The position numbers were made by a program, and so were the translations under genes. From Acinetobacter amyesii (lineage in GTDB: Bacteria > Pseudomonadota > Gammaproteobacteria > Pseudomonadales > Moraxellaceae), in contig NZ_MVKX01000001.1 of the NCBI RefSeq assembly GCF_002018365.1, forward strand, positions 609,178 through 673,177: 64,000 nt of DNA, written 5' to 3'. Shown here piece by piece: positions 15,474 to 22,459 of the stretch. The notes beneath the pieces are model-generated. The model was given only the letters and a program-made list of their open reading frames with translations, searched no databases and was not told the origin of the DNA. How positions within the stretch are numbered: position 1 is the stretch's first letter; each line of letters starts with the position of its first letter.

Positions 15474-17231
15474 TTAGTTGAGCGGTACGACACGCAGGAC
15501 TTCTTCTAAAGTCGTCACCCCTGCAAGTACTTTACGCGCACCTGCAATTCGTAATGGTTCGACATGCTCTTTACGTGCCTGTGTACGTAATTGGGTTAAA
15601 TCTGCATTAGCACCAATCAATTGCTTGGTTTCAATGCTGAGCGGCATAAATTCATAAATCCCCACACGGCCTTTATAACCCGTTTGACGGCATTCATCAC
15701 AGCCCACCGCCTCGTAGACGAAATCAGGCATTTGAATCGTATAATCAAAGGTCAAATGTTTCCACTCTTGTTCATTGATAAAAGTCTCACGCTTACAATG
15801 CGGACACAGTTGACGAACTAGGCGTTGTGCCAAAACACCCAAAATAGTCGCTGCAGTTAAAAAAGGTTGAATACCCAGATCATGTAATCGCGTCAAACTG
15901 GATGGCGCATCATTGGTATGTAAAGTTGAAAGCACCAAATGACCTGTTAATGCAGCCTGGATCGCCATATTTGCCGTATCATGATCTCGGATCTCCCCGA
16001 CCATGATAATGTCAGGGTCTTGACGCATTAAAGCCCGTACACCATCGGCAAAGCCCAGATCAATCCCTGTATTCACCTGCATTTGGTTAAAGCTCGGCTC
16101 TAACATCTCAATCGGATCTTCAATCGTGCAGACATTCACTTCTTCAGTTGCCAATTGTTTGAGTGATGAATAAAGCGTGGTGGTTTTACCTGAACCCGTC
16201 GGACCAGTCACTAAAATAATACCGTGACTATGACTGGTTAAGGCCTTCCAATCATCTAACAGACGCCCTTCAAAACCGAGCTGTTGGAAGCTACGTACCA
16301 AGACTTCAGGGTCAAAAATACGCATAACCAACTTTTCACCAAAGGCTGTTGGCAACGTCGATAAACGCAGCTCAGTTTCTTGGCCTTTGGGTGTACGGGT
16401 TTTTAAACGTCCATCTTGCGGCTTACGTTTTTCAGCCACATTCATCCGACCTAAGATCTTAATTCGTGAGACCACGGCTGTCAGGGTATTTGCAGGCATG
16501 TTGTAGATGGTATGCAATACCCCATCGATACGAAAACGCACCTTTCCTGTATCTTTACGCGGCTCGAGGTGAATATCACTTGCACCTTGTTCGAAGGCAA
16601 ACTGTAAAACCCAATCCACAAGCTTCACAATATGCTGATCATTGGCATCTGGATTTTGTGTATCACCTAATTGTAAAAGCGCTTCAACGCCTTTATTTTC
16701 ACGGTCATAACTCGATGATTTTTGCGAATTACTGACCGCACGACTTACTTGGTAATATTCAACCAAGTAGCGCTGTAGTTGATCTGGACTGAGTAATACA
16801 CGTTGAATCTTGCGTGGTAAAACTGTTCTTTCTAAATTGGCAATCCATTCATTTTTATAAGGTTGATCCGTTGCAATCAACACATGCTCATTTTGTAATT
16901 CCACCGCTAAAATGCGATTTCGTACTGCAAATTCCTGCGACATAATGGCTGTCAAAGCAGGCACATCAGCTTTTAAAGGATCGATAATATAAAACGGTAC
17001 ACCAGACTTTTCTGCCAACCATTGACAGAGTCTATTGAGTGTTAAGGTAGACTGCGGATGACTCTGATCGACTAAATTAAAATTGGCAATCCATTGTAAA
17101 GGATGCCATTTTAACTGCTCACGCTGACGGTGCGTGGTTTGAATCAGCATTTTGTCCCGTTCAGTGATACGTCCATCTTTTTGTAATTGGTCTAAACACC
17201 AAGAAGTGTCAATTTCAAAATTAAAAGTCAT
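15474..17231 (-). CDS. gspE: GspE/PilB-family secretion ATPase
   Basis: A 585-residue hexameric ATPase that would power a type II secretion pseudopilus from the cytoplasmic face. N-terminal MshEN/T2SSE_N-like region to about residue 200; Walker A VTGPTGSGKTTTLYSS near residue 340; Asp box and Walker B region DPDIIMVGEIRDHDTANMA; His box LSTLHTNDAPSSLTRL; tetracysteine zinc site CPHC...CDEC near residues 455-505. It stands alone, as T2SS genes often do in Acinetobacter. A type IV pilus role (PilB) is the alternative. ATG 17231 is preferred because GGGGAA lies 9 bases upstream. Confidence 0.82.
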   Translation of the reverse strand: MTFNFEIDTSWCLDQLQKDGRITERDKMLIQTTHRQREQLKWHPLQWIANFNLVDQSHPQSTLTLNRLCQWLAEKSGVPFYIIDPLKADVPALTAIMSQEFAVRNRILAVELQNEHVLIATDQPYKNEWIANLERTVLPRKIQRVLLSPDQLQRYLVEYYQVSRAVSNSQKSSSYDRENKGVEALLQLGDTQNPDANDQHIVKLVDWVLQFAFEQGASDIHLEPRKDTGKVRFRIDGVLHTIYNMPANTLTAVVSRIKILGRMNVAEKRKPQDGRLKTRTPKGQETELRLSTLPTAFGEKLVMRIFDPEVLVRSFQQLGFEGRLLDDWKALTSHSHGIILVTGPTGSGKTTTLYSSLKQLATEEVNVCTIEDPIEMLEPSFNQMQVNTGIDLGFADGVRALMRQDPDIIMVGEIRDHDTANMAIQAALTGHLVLSTLHTNDAPSSLTRLHDLGIQPFLTAATILGVLAQRLVRQLCPHCKRETFINEQEWKHLTFDYTIQMPDFVYEAVGCDECRQTGYKGRVGIYEFMPLSIETKQLIGANADLTQLRTQARKEHVEPLRIAGARKVLAGVTTLEEVLRVVPLN

Positions 17232-17456
17232 TGTTCTATGTTCCCCAAACATAGAACTACTATAGCAAGTTTTTGACATCACATTAGATAAATTGGGCGC
17301 AGCAGGTGTGTAATTGCCTAGAACGTAAATAGGATACAACTGTCGGCTATGCTGAATAAAAAGGAAAGTATTAAGAAGTTGATTGCTAACTTAAAGACTT
17401 GGAATATCGCTTGGCTAATGAAATCCAATATGAAGCACTAAAGAATACCAAAGACA

Positions 17457-17483
17457 AAAAAAGGAGCTGAAAGCTCCTTTTTT
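17457..17483 (-). terminator. Terminator after trmO
   Basis: AAAAAAGGAGCT, a 3-base loop, AGCTCCTTTTTT; it abuts the trmO stop codon. Confidence 0.8.
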
Positions 17484-18193
17484 CATTGAGATATTTCAAC
17501 AATCAAAACATGTTGTTTACTGACCTGAAATTTTACATTCAATCCACCAAACAACATGCCATACACACGTTCATCATCATGCTGATAGGCAGGACGTGGG
17601 TCTAAACTCAATACCTGCTCAAGTTCAGCCCTTAATTGCTCGGTTAGGCTTCCTTTGGTTAAAAATGCCTGTTTTTGTTGCTCAGCGTGCTCAGACCAAA
17701 TCACAGATTTTCGTTCTGGCTCATCCTGCGCATAACCGCTTTGCGCATCCATCACTGCATCTGAATATTGAATATACGGTTTGATATCTAAAATCGGTGT
17801 TCCATCTAACAAATCACTGCCGACCACATAGACTCGTACCGATTTACCGACTTTTTTCACCGCTTTGAGCTGCACAACCGACAATCCCATAGGTGACGGC
17901 CGGTACATACTCCGTGTCGCAAATACTCCGATTTTTTGATTACCACCTAAACGAGGTGGACGAACTTGCGGACGAAATTTTGTCGAATTTGCATTTTTAT
18001 TTTCATGAAACTGCCAAATCAGCCAAAGATGACTAAAATCCTCAATCCCCTCAAAAGCCAATAAATCGTTATAAGGTTCCACCATTTCAATATAAGATTC
18101 GACCTGCACCAAATTTGGCTGACGTGGAATACCAAATTTTTCTCGGTAGGGAGATTTCATATACCCGATAATTGGCATTTTAAGCTCAGACAT
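17483..18193 (-). CDS. trmO: tRNA (N6-threonylcarbamoyladenosine-37) methyltransferase TrmO/TsaA
   Basis: SAM-dependent methylation of t6A37 in tRNA-Thr(GGU) to m6t6A. The TsaA/YaeB beta-barrel signature is clear: PIIGYMKSPYREKFGIPRQP, FSHLWLIWQFHEN, RPPRLGGNQKIGVFATRS, RPSPMGLSVVQL, GSDLLDGTPILDIKPYIQYS. The C-terminal extension ends with DPRPAYQHDDERVYGMLF, typical of the proteobacterial form. 236 residues from ATG 18193; a TTG eight codons upstream is possible, and neither has a strong ribosome-binding site. It is divergent from fpr. Confidence 0.9.
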   Translation of the reverse strand: MSELKMPIIGYMKSPYREKFGIPRQPNLVQVESYIEMVEPYNDLLAFEGIEDFSHLWLIWQFHENKNANSTKFRPQVRPPRLGGNQKIGVFATRSMYRPSPMGLSVVQLKAVKKVGKSVRVYVVGSDLLDGTPILDIKPYIQYSDAVMDAQSGYAQDEPERKSVIWSEHAEQQKQAFLTKGSLTEQLRAELEQVLSLDPRPAYQHDDERVYGMLFGGLNVKFQVSKQHVLIVEISQ

Positions 18194-18299
18194 AATCACT
18201 TTTTCTGATAAGTTCAATTAAATATATTCAGTTTATCGAGAATGATTTTAGATTAGAATAGTAAGCTGTTCTAATTTGATAATTTTATTGAGACCTTTA

Positions 18300-19079
18300 A
18301 TGGCTGCTTTTAACGTCGAAAAGATTACTCACGTCCACCATTGGAATGACACTTTATTCTCTTTTAAAACCACTCGCGATACAGCGTTACGTTTTAAAAA
18401 CGGTCAATTTGTGATGATCGGCCTTGAAGTAAATGGTAAGCCTTTAATGCGCGCTTATTCTATTGCAAGCGCAAACTATGAAGAAGAATTAGAGTTTTTC
18501 TCTATTAAAGTTCCAGATGGTCCTTTAACGTCTATTTTACAAAAAGTAAAAGTTGGCGATGAAATTTTAGTGTCTAAAAAACCTACAGGTACTTTGGTTC
18601 TAGATGACTTAAACCCTGGTAAAAACTTATACCTACTTTCTTCAGGTACAGGTCTTGCACCGTTCCTTTCAGTGATTCGTGACCCTGAAACTTACGAACG
18701 TTTTGAAAAAATCATCGTTGTACATGGTACTCGTTTCATTTCGGAATTGGCTTATCAAGATTTAATCTTAGATGAAATTCCTAACCACGAATTCTTTGGT
18801 GAATTAGGCGCGAAAGAAAAATTGGTTTACTACCCTACGGTAACTCGTGAAGAATTCCATACTCAAGGCCGTGTAACTACTGCCATTGAATCTGGTCAAC
18901 TTTTCGAAAAAATTGGTCTTCCTCGTTTCAACCCTGAAACTGACCGCGCAATGCTTTGCGGTTCACCTGCATTCCTAGACGACGTTGCTGCACTACTTGA
19001 CCAGCACGGCCTGAAAGAATCTCCTAAGATGGGCGTTCTAGGCGACTACGTGATTGAACGTGCATTCGTTGAAAAATAA
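18300..19079 (+). CDS. fpr: Ferredoxin-NADP+ reductase
   Basis: 259-residue bacterial-type FNR that exchanges electrons between NADPH and ferredoxin or flavodoxin. FAD domain: LRFKNGQFVMIGL and RAYSIASANYEEELEFFSIKV. NADP domain: LYLLSSGTGLAPFLSVIRDP, VVHGTR and AMLCGSPAFLDD. The C-terminus GDYVIERAFVEK is typical of the gamma-proteobacterial enzyme. ATG 18300 fits the family N-terminus (MAAFNVEKITHVHHWND). Monocistronic, closed by a strong terminator. Confidence 0.95.
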   Translation: MAAFNVEKITHVHHWNDTLFSFKTTRDTALRFKNGQFVMIGLEVNGKPLMRAYSIASANYEEELEFFSIKVPDGPLTSILQKVKVGDEILVSKKPTGTLVLDDLNPGKNLYLLSSGTGLAPFLSVIRDPETYERFEKIIVVHGTRFISELAYQDLILDEIPNHEFFGELGAKEKLVYYPTVTREEFHTQGRVTTAIESGQLFEKIGLPRFNPETDRAMLCGSPAFLDDVAALLDQHGLKESPKMGVLGDYVIERAFVEK

Positions 19080-19092
19080 TTAGCTGTAAATT

Positions 19093-19122
19093 AAAAAGCG
19101 CATGTCATCATGCGCTTTTTTT
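19093..19122 (+). terminator. Terminator after fpr
   Basis: AAAAAGCGCATG, a 4-base loop, CATGCGCTTTTT and further T. Confidence 0.88.
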
Positions 19123-19152
19123 TTATCTATATGCCACTAATGACTGATACAG

Positions 19153-19595
19153 CTATTTTTCTTCTTTTACCTTCAATTCATCAATAATTTTTGCTCTCCA
19201 CTCTAAACCTTTCTCAGTAGCATCAGGTAATTCATTCGATAAATTAATTTCCACACTGTCATCTGGATATATATGTACAGCTAAATATTTTTTATCTTTT
19301 AAATTTTCATTCGTCAATGTGGGGACATTGGTTGCAATATGCTTTTTAGAGCTATACCTTCTCCCCATTTAATATATTGAGCTCCTGTTATCACTGCTGA
19401 TCTTTTCGTTCCACTACCTAGCCCTCCACCTAACTCCTCTCCATTTAATTCAACAATATAAGGAATATAACTTGCATCATAACCATAAGATGTTGTCGTC
19501 AATACATAAGTTTTTGTTGAATGTGTATTACACCCTATTAAACTCATTGCTGAAAGCATAATAAGCATTAAATTCGTTTTTAAAACTTTCATCAT
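19153..19595 (-). pseudogene. Frameshifted small lipoprotein gene next to the T6SS immunity gene
   Basis: Two overlapping frames make one plausible lipoprotein. Frame one (19595-19314) has a lipoprotein signal ending in SLIGC, then YGYDASYIPYIVELNGEELG and ends shortly after QYIKWGEG. Frame two (19368-19153) supplies SSKKHIATNVPTL, YLAVHIYPDDSVEINLSNEL and a charged tail. The switch is at a GGGG run (minus-strand TGGGGAGAAGG); restoring one G would give a continuous protein of about 145 residues. The layout loosely recalls DUF3304-type lipoproteins near T6SS effectors, but I cannot confirm that. It could be a decayed accessory or immunity gene, a phase-variable tract or a sequencing error. 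Confidence 0.6.
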
Positions 19596-19770
19596 TATCC
19601 TTTAAAAAATATTGGGTTTTAATTTATTTAATTAAAAATAATAATCAAAGAAAATTAAAAATATTATCCATTAGAAACGAATAACCAAAAGGAAAATTTA
19701 TCCTATTTATCACCAGCAAACTGCCAATATATATTCGCATCCATTTCAAAATACCCCGAAGGGCATCTAC

Positions 19771-20742
19771 TTATTCAGTCAGATACCAAATCGTTAGCCC
19801 CCAAGGGTTGTCTTTAATCTCAGGCATATCTTCTCCTTGATTAAAATGACGTTTTTCCATGTTATTCGCAGGACTATACCATTCACCTGTTTTAGGGCAA
19901 GTTTGGCCTGCTTCGCATTTTAATGTTTTTGTACTAGGATTACTTATATCCTTCTCGGATGGTACAAATTCTCGGGCAAATTTAACCAAATCTTTTGGAT
20001 AAATCATATGTGTTATTTCGCTATCATCTAAATCTAACAGATAAACGTAAGCAGCAGCTTCTATAGCCCAATATCCAAAGTACAAACCTTCATCCATTTT
20101 ATGGGTATCATGCCAAGCTGCACTTTCAAATGCGGGATACCATAATTTCAAATATTCCTGTATATCTTGAATACTCTCTTGTTTAGTATCTCTATATTTA
20201 CTAAAAATTAATGGGCGATATGGATTATCAAAAAACCATTGATCTACATCATATCTATCCGTCAACTCAAATGATAAAAAGTCCTCATACAGCGTATCTA
20301 ATTGTTCTGTTTGCTCATGGTAAATTTTGTCTTGCATCGCTGCAATACGTGGTAATAAGTCTCTTCTGTGTAATAGATAACACAGTCCTATCAACTGCAT
20401 ACATCTTTCGTACTCATCTATTGCGGTGAAATAAAATGGTGCCCAATCTTCATCATCTTCGTCTTTGCGTAATGCTATTGTATATTCTTCATATTTCGTA
20501 ATTATATTTTCTAATTCTATTCTGAGAGGTTGAATCGACTTACCAATTGTATAATGTAAACTAAATAATTGATAAGCTTCTTCAGCGATATAATAATTTA
20601 ACCGTCTTAAATCATTTATGGATCCATTATACTCAATTTTTTTTTGAACCAATCTTTGATAAGAGTTTAATAAATACTTCGTGGTTTCAATATAAGTATC
20701 CTCAGTTAAAAAAATTTGTCGTCTTTTATGTTGCTGTATCAT
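19771..20742 (-). CDS. PoNi-type (DUF1910/DUF1911) immunity protein
   Basis: 323 residues. The C-terminal region has the DUF1911 pattern YFGYWAIEAAAYVYLLDLDDS followed by YPKDLVKFAREF, found in PoNi immunity proteins that neutralise PoNe DNases. The N-terminal helical part (LLHRRDLLPRIAAMQDKI) would be DUF1910-like. A short tail adds CPKTGEWYSPAN and EMPEI-like DMPEIKDNPWG, a motif also seen at the end of other T6SS immunity families. It should act in the cytoplasm of the producer by binding the effector. The ATG is one base after the effector stop, with AGGA well placed, so the pair is translated from one message. Confidence 0.82.
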   Translation of the reverse strand: MIQQHKRRQIFLTEDTYIETTKYLLNSYQRLVQKKIEYNGSINDLRRLNYYIAEEAYQLFSLHYTIGKSIQPLRIELENIITKYEEYTIALRKDEDDEDWAPFYFTAIDEYERCMQLIGLCYLLHRRDLLPRIAAMQDKIYHEQTEQLDTLYEDFLSFELTDRYDVDQWFFDNPYRPLIFSKYRDTKQESIQDIQEYLKLWYPAFESAAWHDTHKMDEGLYFGYWAIEAAAYVYLLDLDDSEITHMIYPKDLVKFAREFVPSEKDISNPSTKTLKCEAGQTCPKTGEWYSPANNMEKRHFNQGEDMPEIKDNPWGLTIWYLTE

Positions 20743-20743
20743 C

Positions 20744-22459
20744 TTATTTTTCCTGATTCAAATTTGAAATATCTACATTTAGACTCTTAGAGTATTTAGC
20801 TTTTAATTTAGCTTTTATTTTGTTAACTATCGCCTTCACCTCATTTTCATTATATAAAACAGCTGCATGCTCCCTATGCAACTGCTCATTATCATCTTGC
20901 CCAGCCATAAGAACTTTTGCATGATTTATTGCATCCTTTATCGCAGCAGGAATTTGTGAAACTTTTAATGCTTCAATTGACGAATCTGAATATAGGGGGC
21001 TATAAATAATATACCTAGAATATACTTTTCTACCATCTTCTTTAAATATCGAAAAAATGTTTCTATGTACGGACTTTGATATATTTTTTGAAATCCATTC
21101 CTCACTCATTTGCACAATTAATTGAGTTTTATTCTGCTTTCCAGCAGGCTTAGGAGGATTTGCAGAATTACCCATACTAGGTTTTCCACTTCCAGTAGTA
21201 TTTGGTTTCCCGCCTGGTTTACCTGCTCCCCCACCACTAGGTTTCCCCGAGCCTCCATCATTGGCATAAGATTTTGCATCAGCTGTACCTGATTTTTCAC
21301 CATCAAGTAATAACGCACCTAGTGTTTTTAATTCCCTTTTTACAGCCTCCATCCCATTCACATCTAAACGACTTGCCATAGATGGCTTATTCGGGTTTTT
21401 CCCTTTGAAATAACCATGTGGTTTTTTTGTGATAGGTAAATGGCTTTTAGCTTCTACAATAGCAAATGGCTTACCACCATTTTGCGCATTCGAACTGACT
21501 TTCCAAACCGCATCCAATCCTTGACCATTCGATTTTCCTGTTTTCAATAGAAAAAGTTTATGTGAATTGCTTAATTTACCTGCAACAGTATTTGAGGGAT
21601 TGCTTTTGCCCCAATTTCCATTTGGTCCTAGATCATGACCTTTCCAAGATTTCCCCCATCCTAATTTTTCTGCACAATAATAATCAGCAATATGCTCACC
21701 CATATCACCTACTAAACCTGTCGTAATCTTATCTAGGCTTTGCGAAGCAATTGTAGCTAATAGCTGCTTGCTTGGTTTCCCATATTTGGGAGCATTTGAT
21801 CCTCTATTACTCGTGTTTTCTTTCTTCGGCTCAGGAACTTTTTCCTTATGTCCTCCTCGTTTTTTCATCTTATTCGAAAAGGCAACATTGTTTGGAGCAA
21901 AACTCAGCCAATCAATAACACGTCTCTCCAATAATGCTACTGAAGCCATAAATACTTGAGTCAATATCTTGAATACATCACCAACTATTTTTTGCTTATC
22001 TTTAGGAAGACTTTCATAAAGGCTTGAATCCTCTATGACTTTTTTAGCACTATTAAGATAGGGTTTTAATTTAGAACTGTCTGTAGCATCTAAAATAAGC
22101 TGTTCTATATTTGTATTTATACCGCTCTTTTGTGCAACATAACGAACTAAATCCATCATCACTGGAGCATATTTCTTAGGTTCACGATTGACCAATCTAA
22201 ATATTTTTTTTATTCCATCACCTGGTCCAGGCATCCACCCAATTAAAGCTAAAATTAGATCTACAGTAACTTCATCTTTCTCTTTTTGGGTACTATTTCT
22301 TTTACTATATACTCCCCATATCCCTTCAACTGTATCATAGATATCTATTGCTTGACCTGCGAATGGCACTGCGCCTAAAGTGATAGCAGTACCAATCGCA
22401 ACAATAGCATCTGCTTTAGGATCATTTGTTAAAGTCTTTGGGGCTTGTGTATTAGCCAT
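20744..22459 (-). CDS. T6SS effector with PoNe-type DNase domain
   Basis: A 571-residue cargo effector. Residues 1-200 form an N-terminal region with a hydrophobic segment (DAIVAIGTAITLGAVPFAGQ) and the motif GWMPGPGDGIKK; I see no MIX, FIX or PAAR motif. From residue 250 the PoNe nuclease appears: GDMGEHIADYY, GLDAVWKV and FAIVEAKSH, giving a PD-(D/E)xK-like set Glu255, Asp316, Glu336, Lys338. The family motif QMSEEWI (450-456) follows after a Gly/Lys/Pro-rich low-complexity linker (about 387-444). DNA degradation in competitor cells is the expected effect. ATG 22459 overlaps the vgrG stop by 8 bases and has GAGGG upstream; ATG 22474 is possible. Confidence 0.82.
   Translation of the reverse strand: MANTQAPKTLTNDPKADAIVAIGTAITLGAVPFAGQAIDIYDTVEGIWGVYSKRNSTQKEKDEVTVDLILALIGWMPGPGDGIKKIFRLVNREPKKYAPVMMDLVRYVAQKSGINTNIEQLILDATDSSKLKPYLNSAKKVIEDSSLYESLPKDKQKIVGDVFKILTQVFMASVALLERRVIDWLSFAPNNVAFSNKMKKRGGHKEKVPEPKKENTSNRGSNAPKYGKPSKQLLATIASQSLDKITTGLVGDMGEHIADYYCAEKLGWGKSWKGHDLGPNGNWGKSNPSNTVAGKLSNSHKLFLLKTGKSNGQGLDAVWKVSSNAQNGGKPFAIVEAKSHLPITKKPHGYFKGKNPNKPSMASRLDVNGMEAVKRELKTLGALLLDGEKSGTADAKSYANDGGSGKPSGGGAGKPGGKPNTTGSGKPSMGNSANPPKPAGKQNKTQLIVQMSEEWISKNISKSVHRNIFSIFKEDGRKVYSRYIIYSPLYSDSSIEALKVSQIPAAIKDAINHAKVLMAGQDDNEQLHREHAAVLYNENEVKAIVNKIKAKLKAKYSKSLNVDISNLNQEK

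Noticed and set aside
19314..19368. Programmed ribosomal frameshift in the lipoprotein gene
   Set aside because: No slippery heptamer or downstream structure was seen; a lost G in a G-run is simpler.
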